Source of the DNA: CAYTQK01 sp964439745
GTDB taxonomy: Bacteria; Desulfobacterota; Desulfobacteria; Desulfobacterales; Desulfosudaceae
Direction: 5' to 3'
Length of the DNA: 14,357 nucleotides
Assembly (NCBI GenBank): GCA_964439745.1
Contig: CAYTQK010000061.1
Span: 1 to 14,357, forward strand
This document shows, piece after piece, positions 1 through 8,432 of the stretch (position 1 is the stretch's first letter; the number at the start of each line of letters is the position of its first letter). The notes below the pieces were generated by a model, which was given only the letters and a program-made list of their open reading frames with translations, searched no databases and was not told the DNA's origin. Both the position numbers and the translations under genes were made by a program.

Positions 1-416
1 CCTGCATCGACTGCCGGGCCACCCTGGACGACGGCTCCTACCACTCGGTGGACTCCTCGGAAATGGCCTTCAAGATCGCCGGTTCCCTGGCCTTTAAAAA
101 AGCCTCGGTGGACGCCGCGCCGGTCATCCTGGAGCCGATCATGGAAATCACCGTGACCACCCCGGAAGAGTTCATGGGCGACGTCATGGGCGACCTGAAC
201 AGCAAGCGGGGCAAGGTTCTGGGTATGGACAGCAAGGGCAAGAACCAGGAGATCAAGGCCCACGTGCCCATGTCGGAATTCCTCACCTATGACCCGGATC
301 TGCGCTCCATGACCGGCGGCCGGGGGAAGTTCTCCCTGGAGTTCTCACACTACGAAATCATGCCGCACCAGGAGGCGGAGAAGGTTATTGAGGCCGCCAA
401 CCAGGAAAAAGAATAG
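1..416 (+). CDS. fusA: Elongation factor G, C-terminal part (5' end outside window)
   Basis: This is the 3' end of a translational GTPase that moves tRNA and mRNA through the ribosome. The open frame runs from base 3 to a TAG stop at 414-416, giving about 137 residues of domains IV and V. The segment with DGSYHSVDSSEMAFKIAG matches the conserved end of EF-G domain IV, and LEPIMEITVTTPEEFMGDV followed by LRSMTGGRGKFSLEFSHYE matches domain V. The G domain lies off the window. The ending PMSEFLTYDPDLRSMTGGRG is closer, from memory, to the second EF-G type (EF-G2-like paralogs) seen in deltaproteobacteria than to E. coli FusA, so it may be a paralog rather than the str-operon copy. No rpsL, rpsG or tuf follows, which agrees with that. 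Family assignment is firm; subtype is inference. Confidence 0.93.
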   Translation, partial: CIDCRATLDDGSYHSVDSSEMAFKIAGSLAFKKASVDAAPVILEPIMEITVTTPEEFMGDVMGDLNSKRGKVLGMDSKGKNQEIKAHVPMSEFLTYDPDLRSMTGGRGKFSLEFSHYEIMPHQEAEKVIEAANQEKE

Positions 417-428
417 CCTGAATTGAGC

Positions 429-505
429 GTTTCAAATTTTTACACGAATACATTTTTCTTTATTTTTAAGGAATCAAATCATTTTCAGTTGTAAAAATTT
501 GAAAC
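429..505. repeat. Perfect 16-bp inverted repeat around an AT-rich 45-nt loop
   Basis: The left arm at 429-444 (GTTTCAAATTTTTACA) is the exact reverse complement of the right arm at 490-505. The 45 bases between them are strongly AT-rich and contain runs of T and A, unlike the GC-rich genes around them. It begins 13 bases after the EF-G stop codon. It could be a transcription terminator for the EF-G gene, a small non-autonomous repeat element, or a protein-binding site. The long loop and AT-rich arms make it a poor classical Rho-independent terminator. Confidence 0.7.
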
Positions 506-528
506 CCTCCGGGATTTCCAATTTCACC

Positions 529-574
529 GCCTCTACGGCTTCAGAGTAGGCCCCGCATAGTTCACTATAGCGGG
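529..574. other. Two adjacent hairpins, each with a one-base bulge
   Basis: The first hairpin pairs 529-534 (GCCTCT) with 545-551 (AGTAGGC read 5' to 3', T547 bulged) around a 10-base loop. The second begins on the next base: 552-560 (CCCGCATAG) pairs with 565-574 (CTATAGCGGG, A569 bulged) around the loop TTCA. A pyrimidine-rich stretch with TTTT follows to about 590. This could be a terminator region or a small structured RNA. I found no open frame here. Confidence 0.45.
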
Positions 575-615
575 CCCTCTCCTTCCTTTTATCCTCGCCA
601 AACTTGAAAATCGCC

Positions 616-625
616 NNNNNNNNNN
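616..625. other. Assembly gap (10 Ns)
   Basis: Ten undetermined bases lie in the non-coding stretch between the EF-G gene and pgi. The length is typical of a placeholder in a scaffold join, so the true distance is unknown. EF-G and pgi should not be assumed to be real neighbours on this evidence alone. Apart from the repeats and the pgi promoter, I see nothing in 417-760. Confidence 0.97.
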
Positions 626-701
626 AAGTCGGGGGGAACGATAAATAAAATCATCACCCTGCTCCCTGCCCCGGCGACTGCTTCCCGCCGTGGGTTCCTC
701 C

Positions 702-729
702 TTGAAATTTCCTGACAGGCCGGTATAAT
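702..729 (+). promoter_or_regulatory. Sigma70-type promoter for pgi
   Basis: TTGAAA at 702-707 and a perfect TATAAT at 724-729 are separated by 16 bases. Transcription would begin near 736, leaving a leader of about 25 bases. A strong ribosome binding site (GAAAGGAGG, 746-754) then sits 6 bases before the pgi ATG. The position just upstream of an isolated gene start supports it. Confidence 0.62.
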
Positions 730-760
730 CTGGGGCAAGGTTCTTGAAAGGAGGCCCTTT

Positions 761-2383
761 ATGTCACCCCCCCTGACTTCCCTGGAATCCTGGCAAGCGC
801 TTACGGAACAGGCCCGGCGCCTGTCTGCGCCGGACATGCACTTGCAGCATCTCACCGCCGCGGCCGGGCGGCTGGAAGATTTTTCCCTGCGCCACGATGA
901 TTTTCTGTTTGATTTTTCCCGGCAGCGCCTGGACCAGGCGGTTCTGGACGGGTTGTACGACCTGGCCGCCGAAAGAAAAATCCAGCAACAATTCCAGGCC
1001 ATGACCGACGGAGCAACGGTCAATGTCACCGAAAACAGGGCCGCCCTGCACACGGCCGCCCGGGATTTCACCCGCACCTCCCTGACCGTGGACGGCATGG
1101 ACGTGCTGGCGGAGATGCGGCGGGTGCGCCAGGAAATCCGGGAATTTGCCCGGGCGGTGCATGACGGCACCCTGCGGGGAGCCACCGGCCAACCCTTCCG
1201 GCACGTGGTAGTCATCGGCATCGGCGGCTCCTACCTGGGCACGGAATTCGCGGCCCGGGCCCTGCGGGCCTATGCCGATAAAGGCCTTACCCTGCATTTT
1301 CTGGCCAACGTGGACATCCACAATTTCGGAGAGGTGGCGGCTGAAATCGATCCGGCGGCCACCCTCTGGATCGTGGTTTCCAAGAGTTTCACCACCGCCG
1401 AAACCATGGCCAACGCCAACCAGGCCCGGGCGTTCATGACCGCACAGGGGCTGGAGCCGGCCCGGCATTTTGTCTCGGTCACCAGCCAGGGCAGTCCCGG
1501 TGACAACCCGGACGATCCGGCCGCCTTTCCCGTGCTGAAGTCCTTTCACATGTTCGATTTCATCGGCGGCCGGTACAGCGTCACCTCGGCCGTGGGCGGG
1601 GTGCCCCTGGCCCTCTACCTGGGCTATGACCGCTTTGAAGAATTTCTGCGGGGGGCCCATGCCATGGATGAACACACCCGGCTGGCCCCGGCCGAGCAGA
1701 ATCTGCCCCTGACCGCCGCCCTGCTCGGCGTCTGGAACAACAATTTCCTGGGCTATTCCGCCCAGGCCATCATTCCCTATGCCGCCCCACTGGCCAGGCT
1801 GACCCCGCACATTCAGCAGCTCTACATGGAGAGCAACGGCAAATCCGTCACCGCCGAAGGGAAACCAGTGGAAACGGCCACCGGCATGCTCATCTTCGGC
1901 GAGCCCGGCACCAACGCCCAGCACTCCTTTTTCCAGCTGGCCCACCAGGGCACGGCGTTTCCCATCGACTTTATCGGCGTCATGACTCCTCAATATTCCC
2001 GCTACCAGGCAACTTCCCGGGGGGTCACCAATCACCAGGAATTGTGGGCCAACCTGGTATCCCAGCCCCGGGCCCTGGCTGAAGGCCGGGCTACCGAGGA
2101 TCCCCATCGCAGCTTTGCCGGCAACCGTCCCTCTTCCACCATTATCCTGCCCGACCTGTCGCCGGGCAGCCTGGGCCGGCTGCTGGCTTTTTACGAGGCC
2201 CGCACCGTTTATGAGGCCTTTGTCTGGGGCATCAACCCTTTTGACCAATTCGGGGTGGAGCTGGGCAAGACCCTGGCCGGCGATGCCCGCCGGCAGCTGG
2301 CCGCGGCCAACCAGGGCGAGCCCGATCCTTTTGCGTCGGCCGATCCCATTACCCGGTACTACCTGGATCTGCTCAGTCGATAG
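761..2383 (+). CDS. pgi: Glucose-6-phosphate isomerase
   Basis: Cytoplasmic enzyme interconverting glucose 6-phosphate and fructose 6-phosphate, in glycolysis and gluconeogenesis. The 540 residues are close to E. coli Pgi (549), so the protein appears complete. Visible motifs: the phosphate-binding GIGGSYLG (153-160), SKSFTTAET (207-215), the family block FIGGRYSVTSAVG (267-279), MESNGK with the catalytic base Glu357, NAQHSFFQ with His388, and the C-terminal signature INPFDQFGVELGK ending in Lys503. All expected active-site residues are present. Tyr replaces Asp in the usual GGSDLG; I believe GGSYLG also occurs in related bacteria. The ATG at 761 is set by a strong ribosome binding site 6 bases upstream. 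It has its own promoter and appears monocistronic: 144 bases with a further promoter separate it from the next gene. Confidence 0.97.
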   Translation: MSPPLTSLESWQALTEQARRLSAPDMHLQHLTAAAGRLEDFSLRHDDFLFDFSRQRLDQAVLDGLYDLAAERKIQQQFQAMTDGATVNVTENRAALHTAARDFTRTSLTVDGMDVLAEMRRVRQEIREFARAVHDGTLRGATGQPFRHVVVIGIGGSYLGTEFAARALRAYADKGLTLHFLANVDIHNFGEVAAEIDPAATLWIVVSKSFTTAETMANANQARAFMTAQGLEPARHFVSVTSQGSPGDNPDDPAAFPVLKSFHMFDFIGGRYSVTSAVGGVPLALYLGYDRFEEFLRGAHAMDEHTRLAPAEQNLPLTAALLGVWNNNFLGYSAQAIIPYAAPLARLTPHIQQLYMESNGKSVTAEGKPVETATGMLIFGEPGTNAQHSFFQLAHQGTAFPIDFIGVMTPQYSRYQATSRGVTNHQELWANLVSQPRALAEGRATEDPHRSFAGNRPSSTIILPDLSPGSLGRLLAFYEARTVYEAFVWGINPFDQFGVELGKTLAGDARRQLAAANQGEPDPFASADPITRYYLDLLSR

Positions 2384-2455
2384 CGTTACCGGGTTCGGCC
2401 CCGGATAAGAGGACCGTGACCCCCTCTCGAAGTTCAAAATTTTAGTTTCCGGAAC

Positions 2456-2484
2456 TGGACTCCTCTCGCCGGGGAGAGTATACT
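2456..2484 (+). promoter_or_regulatory. Candidate sigma70 promoter for the CBS-domain gene
   Basis: TGGACT (2456-2461) and TATACT (2479-2484) are spaced by 17 bases, matching consensus at 4/6 and 5/6. Initiation would be near 2491, giving a leader of about 37 bases. The spacer contains a short inverted repeat (CTCTC...GAGAG), possibly an operator, but that is speculative. The rest of the 144-base gap after pgi has only weak hairpins, such as CCGGG/CCCGG at 2389-2404, with no T-tract. Confidence 0.42.
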
Positions 2485-2527
2485 GGCAGAAAAATATCCA
2501 CTGACAGTTTACAAGGAGGCATACGGC

Positions 2528-2977
2528 ATGATCACCGTCAAAGATATCATGACCACCGAAGTCATCACGGTCACCCCGGACACGGAAATCACCCGCGCGG
2601 CCAAGATCCTGATCGAAAAAGGCATCAACGGGCTGCCGGTTGTTGATGATGCCGGCCGGCTGGTCGGCATTCTCTGCCAGAGCGACCTCATCACCCAGCA
2701 GAAAAAAATGCCCATTCCCAGCTTCTTTACCCTGCTGGACGCCTTTATCCCCACCACTTCCAGCCGGCAGCTGGAAAAAGAGGTCAAAAAAATTACGGCC
2801 ATTACCGTGGATCAGGCCATGACACCCGACCCGGTGACGGTTTCCCCGGCTGACGAAATCTCCGTGCTGGCCGACCTCATGGTGGACAAAAAATACCATA
2901 CCATCCCGGTGGTGGAAAACGGGCGACTGGTCGGCGTGGTCGGCAATGAAGACGTGCTGCGCACCATCACCTCCTGA
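2528..2977 (+). CDS. Two-CBS-domain protein
   Basis: A 149-residue soluble protein made almost entirely of a tandem pair of CBS domains (a Bateman module), which usually bind adenine nucleotides and sense energy state. CBS1 covers about residues 1-55 (VKDIMTTEVITVTPDTEI, then GLPVVDDAGRLVGILCQSDLI). CBS2 covers about 92-149 (VDQAMTPDPVTVSPADEI, then TIPVVENGRLVGVVGNEDVL). A charged linker of about 37 residues joins them. No fused catalytic, transporter or DNA-binding domain is present, so the target is unknown. The ATG has an AGGAGG 8 bases upstream (2514-2519). tex follows after 63 bases without an obvious terminator, so the two may be co-transcribed. Domain call is firm; role is not assignable. 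Confidence 0.9.
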   Translation: MITVKDIMTTEVITVTPDTEITRAAKILIEKGINGLPVVDDAGRLVGILCQSDLITQQKKMPIPSFFTLLDAFIPTTSSRQLEKEVKKITAITVDQAMTPDPVTVSPADEISVLADLMVDKKYHTIPVVENGRLVGVVGNEDVLRTITS

Positions 2978-3040
2978 AAACCGGTTGCGGCGGCCATAAT
3001 TTTCGGCAGCCCCCTGCCCGAGACATACAAGCGGAGAAGT

Positions 3041-5317
<2,277 letters not shown>

Positions 5318-5348
5318 TAACCACACCAGACAACAGGAGGTTTTACCC

Positions 5349-5753
5349 ATGAAATTGTTGAAGAAAATCTTCGGAATCTGCGAAACACCCCTGCCGGCTG
5401 ACCCGGACTGCTGGGCCCATGAAGGCGATACCATCGTCGTGGACCGCCAGCGGGCCACGGAAATCAGCCAGCCGGGCGGGGCCCTGCGCCTGGAAGGCAA
5501 GGGACTGGATCGGCGCATCCTTCTTTTTCACGGTCGCGACGGACGCTTCTACGCCCTGCAGAACAAGTGCAGCCACATCGGCGGCCGGCGGATCGACCCG
5601 GCCGCCGAAGAAGACCGCCTCCAATGCTGCAGCATCAACGGCTCGGTCTACAACTACCACGGCGAAGTGATCTCCGGCCCGGCCCGTAACCCCCTGCCCG
5701 CCTTTCCCGTGCGGGAGGAGGATGACCGCCTGGTCATCGAGCTGAAGCAATAG
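5349..5753 (+). CDS. Rieske-like [2Fe-2S] protein with altered second ligand motif
   Basis: A 134-residue soluble protein with the fold signature of Rieske ferredoxins, which hold a [2Fe-2S] cluster with two Cys and two His. The first box is normal: Cys74-Ser-His76 in NKCSHIGGR. Seventeen residues later the second box reads CCSINGSVY (93-101), where a typical protein has C-P-x-H-G-S. Cys94 is in place, but the expected second His is Asn97 (codon AAC at 5637-5639), and an extra Cys93 precedes it. The end, HGEVISGPARNPLPAFPV, is typical of Rieske domains. No signal peptide or membrane segment is visible. AGGAGG (5335-5340) lies 8 bases before the ATG, and the gene probably shares a transcript with tex. 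No oxygenase or reductase partner is nearby, so its electron partner, or whether it holds a cluster at all, is unknown. Confidence 0.82.
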   Translation: MKLLKKIFGICETPLPADPDCWAHEGDTIVVDRQRATEISQPGGALRLEGKGLDRRILLFHGRDGRFYALQNKCSHIGGRRIDPAAEEDRLQCCSINGSVYNYHGEVISGPARNPLPAFPVREEDDRLVIELKQ

Positions 5754-5765
5754 GCAGTCGCGACA

Positions 5766-5783
5766 GCGGCCGGACTTGGCCGC
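5766..5783. terminator. Hairpin between convergent genes, possible two-way terminator
   Basis: GCGGCC (5766-5771) pairs perfectly with GGCCGC (5778-5783) around the 6-base loop GGACTT. It lies in the 35 bases between the Rieske-like gene (+) and the beta-helix gene (-), where both transcripts should end. The following bases are CAGCTTT on the + strand and not T-rich on the - strand, so it is a weak intrinsic terminator at best. Confidence 0.42.
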
Positions 5784-5788
5784 CAGCT

Positions 5789-7909
5789 TTAACGGATTAT
5801 TTCAATGGCACCGATATCGCCAAAACCGTTAACGGCCCGGGGGGTCTGCTTCTGATCGACAATGTCCAGTAGGTAAAATCCACCGGCGGACTCGTGAATC
5901 TCAAAATCTATGCCGGTGTTCTCCACCAAGGGACCGCCCGCGGGAAACAAGGTCAGCCACTGGTTATCACCGATGAGTTGGTCGCCCAGGTCGGGCACCT
6001 GCCCGGACAAGGCATCGTCAAAGGCATGCCAGAAAAGGATCAGCGGGAAATTTTCCGGCTCCTTGACCCAGCTTTCGGCCGGCCCGAAAAAGGCGATGTC
6101 GGCCACTGTTTCAATGGGATTGCCCCAGGGATCCTGGTATTCCTCCCCGGCGAGATAATCATTGAAATCACCGATGAACCCGGCCGCAAACCCCGATCCG
6201 GCACCGACGATATGGTCTTCCACGCGGGCAAGGAAGATCTCCAGAAAATCGTCCTCTCCGCGAAAAACCTCATACTCGGCCAGCACCTCGGGTACCAGAT
6301 ACCAGTCCGCCGGGATCTGTTCCCGGGCGGTGCCCGCCGGCTGATATGATAAAATCACCGGACTCCCCTCGTTACAGCCCTTGGAAAAAATGAAAGGAGA
6401 ATACCCCATGCCGGCGGCCGTGTCGATCACATCTTCCATGCGGACGCCCCCGGCATCTCCCACCTTGGGATAATGCTTCCGGCAGAGAGACCACCAATCT
6501 TTTTCACCCACGGGTACCAGCATCTGGGAAAAATCAATGACGCCAAAGCGGTTGTATCCGCGGCTTTTGAAATACATCAGCGACCCGGTGAAAATATCTT
6601 GATCATAAGTCCGACCGGCATCGTTTTTATCTGTCACCGTATTGCCGGCGATGATGCTGTGCCCGATGGTCATGCTGTCCACGGCATGGGCAAGTCCGAT
6701 GGTGGCGGCGACACCACCGGCCAGGCTGCATTTGCCCAAGAGATCCTCCCGCCAGTAACCGGAGACATGATTGTCCACGATGGTGCAGGACTGGATTTCC
6801 ATGAACCCGTTGGACATGTAAATGCCGCCGCCGCGCCAGTACCCGTAAGGAGAATATTCACCCTCCACCACATTCCAGGCCACCGTGCAATTCACCAGAC
6901 GGAGGGTATTGGCCTTGCCGATCCCCCCACCATCAGAGTAAACCCCGGCTCCGTAGGCGGTTGGGGCGGTAAGACGATTGCCCGTTACGGCGGTCCGCTC
7001 GAGAAGTGATTCCTGTGTGAAATGCTGGGCGCCGCCAACGGTAAAAACACCGCCACCCGAGGTACCGGAACCGAGAACAACATTGCCCGAGACGACACAA
7101 TCGGTCAGCCGGACCACGTCGGCGTAAATACCGCCGCCAAAAGCGCCCTGATCGCGTTCCCGGTGATTATCAGCCGACTTATCACATAAATTGTCGTAAA
7201 TGGTACAGTTGGAGAGCCGGGCCAGACCCCAGACGGCCAGGCCACCCCCCCGGGCCAGGGTCGCCGTCTGGGTGGAATCATTGTCCGGATCGATATCCAG
7301 AGAAGCCACGCTCCGGCCGCCGGTAATGGTGACGTTGCTCATGGTCAAATTTCCATAAACAGCCAGAACCCGGGCTTCGATGGCATCACCGCAGCAGATG
7401 GTAAGGCCCGCTGGAAGCGCCGAGGCGTCGATGACAACATCTTTGGTGGTATAGAGCGCCGAGGCCCCGTAGTCGCGATCCACATACCCTTTCAGCACGC
7501 TTATGGCAACGCCCGTGTCCGGGTCAACCTCCATCTCCATCCATTCCCCTGGCAGGACCGTGTGTTCATCAGCCACCAAGGCAAGTTCAATGGTTCCCCC
7601 GTCCAGGGCTTGGTCAAAGACAATCCGCTGTCCGGATTGTGCCGCCGACAGGGCGGAACGAAGGGTCACCATGCCCGGGGCTGCTGCTTCCACGTCATCC
7701 AGGGTGGTAACGACAATGTCGGGCAACGCCGGTGAAGAAGGTTCCGCGGAGTCGCCGGTCTCCGAAGAACCGGCGGTGGTATGATCGGGCGTGGAGTTGC
7801 CGCCATTCCCACCGCCGCCGGTGCCGATAATGGTAAACAGTCCAAAAACAATAACAGCCATCAAGCCGGCATAACGAATCGCCGGGAAAAAGAATCTGCC
7901 ATTGTTCAT
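5789..7909 (-). CDS. Exported right-handed beta-helix protein (choice-of-anchor Q-like)
   Basis: A 706-residue protein predicted to leave the cytoplasm. Residues 10-29 are hydrophobic (signal peptide or N-terminal anchor), followed by GTGGGGNGGN and a Ser/Thr/Glu-rich linker to about 62. There is no lipobox Cys. Next comes VVTTLDDVEAAAPGMVTLRSA (66-86), the opening typical of surface beta-helix proteins. Residues 180-423 hold about six coils of the form GGG(I/V)Y...L.NCT(I/V)..N, for example at 221, 258, 285, 320, 360 and 398: a pectate-lyase-like solenoid. Residues about 445-690 do not follow the pattern and I do not recognise them. It ends AVNGFGDIGAIEIIR with no C-terminal anchor. The ATG at 7909 fits the signal peptide, has AGGA (7917-7920) upstream, and overlaps the preceding stop as ATGA. 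Enzyme or adhesin function cannot be decided. Confidence 0.85.
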   Translation of the reverse strand: MNNGRFFFPAIRYAGLMAVIVFGLFTIIGTGGGGNGGNSTPDHTTAGSSETGDSAEPSSPALPDIVVTTLDDVEAAAPGMVTLRSALSAAQSGQRIVFDQALDGGTIELALVADEHTVLPGEWMEMEVDPDTGVAISVLKGYVDRDYGASALYTTKDVVIDASALPAGLTICCGDAIEARVLAVYGNLTMSNVTITGGRSVASLDIDPDNDSTQTATLARGGGLAVWGLARLSNCTIYDNLCDKSADNHRERDQGAFGGGIYADVVRLTDCVVSGNVVLGSGTSGGGVFTVGGAQHFTQESLLERTAVTGNRLTAPTAYGAGVYSDGGGIGKANTLRLVNCTVAWNVVEGEYSPYGYWRGGGIYMSNGFMEIQSCTIVDNHVSGYWREDLLGKCSLAGGVAATIGLAHAVDSMTIGHSIIAGNTVTDKNDAGRTYDQDIFTGSLMYFKSRGYNRFGVIDFSQMLVPVGEKDWWSLCRKHYPKVGDAGGVRMEDVIDTAAGMGYSPFIFSKGCNEGSPVILSYQPAGTAREQIPADWYLVPEVLAEYEVFRGEDDFLEIFLARVEDHIVGAGSGFAAGFIGDFNDYLAGEEYQDPWGNPIETVADIAFFGPAESWVKEPENFPLILFWHAFDDALSGQVPDLGDQLIGDNQWLTLFPAGGPLVENTGIDFEIHESAGGFYLLDIVDQKQTPRAVNGFGDIGAIEIIR

Positions 7910-8391
7910 AATTTCTTCCTCTTGGGGTTGCCGTAAATGAGGAGCAGATAAGCCAGCAAAGCGCCCACGCCAACCGCTGCCATGTCCAGCGGGCAATATG
8001 TTCCCCGGAGAAAATAGTTCCGGGTCTTATCCAGCAGCAGAACTTCTGCCATGGAGTTCGGTACCAGACCGGCCGCCAAGGTGCCGTATTTCTGGCCCAG
8101 CTCAAAAGCGAGGTTCACGAACAACCAGAACAGAGTAACCATCGCACTGCATCGTTTGCCGCAGTTGAGAATACCGGCGGTCAGAAAGGTAAAGGCCATG
8201 ACATGCGCCAAGTGGGGCAGAAACCGGCCGGCTGGACCAAAAAGAAGCGGACCTGTATTATCATACAGGCTGATCTGAAAAGGAAGAACCGACACAAACC
8301 AGGTCCGCTCCGGCGGTCGATCCGTCAGGTAGACCAGGGCACCGAGCAGCAGCAACAGGATACCGAAAAGTATATACCGTATGTTTACCAA
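7906..8391 (-). CDS. Small VanZ-like integral membrane protein
   Basis: A 161-residue membrane protein with about four hydrophobic segments, near residues 5-23, 58-77, 82-99 and 135-154, ending in a basic tail (NPKRKKL). The pattern resembles the VanZ family: His60 and His63 at the start of the second segment, ELGQ (Glu97, Gln100) ending the third, and FLRGTYCPLDMAAVGVGA (Arg129, Asp136) leading into the fourth. That arrangement (H...E..Q...R...D) is what I recall for VanZ-like proteins, whose roles are mostly unknown outside teicoplanin resistance. The start is TTG at 8391-8389 with a strong purine-rich site (GGGGAGG, 8398-8404) 6 bases upstream; no in-frame ATG lies nearby. It follows fabH by 41 bases and overlaps the beta-helix gene by 4 (ATGA), suggesting coupled translation. 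Membrane call is firm; VanZ assignment is moderate. Confidence 0.68.
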   Translation of the reverse strand: MVNIRYILFGILLLLLGALVYLTDRPPERTWFVSVLPFQISLYDNTGPLLFGPAGRFLPHLAHVMAFTFLTAGILNCGKRCSAMVTLFWLFVNLAFELGQKYGTLAAGLVPNSMAEVLLLDKTRNYFLRGTYCPLDMAAVGVGALLAYLLLIYGNPKRKKL

Positions 8392-8397
8392 TGCCCC

Positions 8398-8404
8398 CCT
8401 CCCC
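8398..8404 (-). promoter_or_regulatory. Ribosome binding site fixing a TTG start
   Basis: GGGGAGG on the - strand ends 6 bases before TTG (8391-8389). The reading frame has no ATG until well inside the second hydrophobic region, so this site supports the TTG start of the VanZ-like gene. Confidence 0.6.
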
Positions 8405-8432
8405 TTTGCACTCCTCGACCGTCTCCGACTCG

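Noticed and set aside
589..1221. - strand frame crossing the N run before pgi
   Set aside because: It reads through undetermined bases and lies mostly antisense to pgi. The translation is Arg/Ser-rich with no family resemblance.
2431..2456. GTTCAAAATTTTAG near 2432 as a degenerate copy of the repeat arm at 429
   Set aside because: The resemblance covers only a short AT-rich stretch with mismatches, so chance is a sufficient explanation.
7910..7996. Longer N-terminus for the beta-helix protein, starting at 7996
   Set aside because: It would put 29 polar residues before the signal sequence and overlap the membrane gene by 91 bases. The ATG at 7909 has a ribosome binding site and an ATGA overlap.
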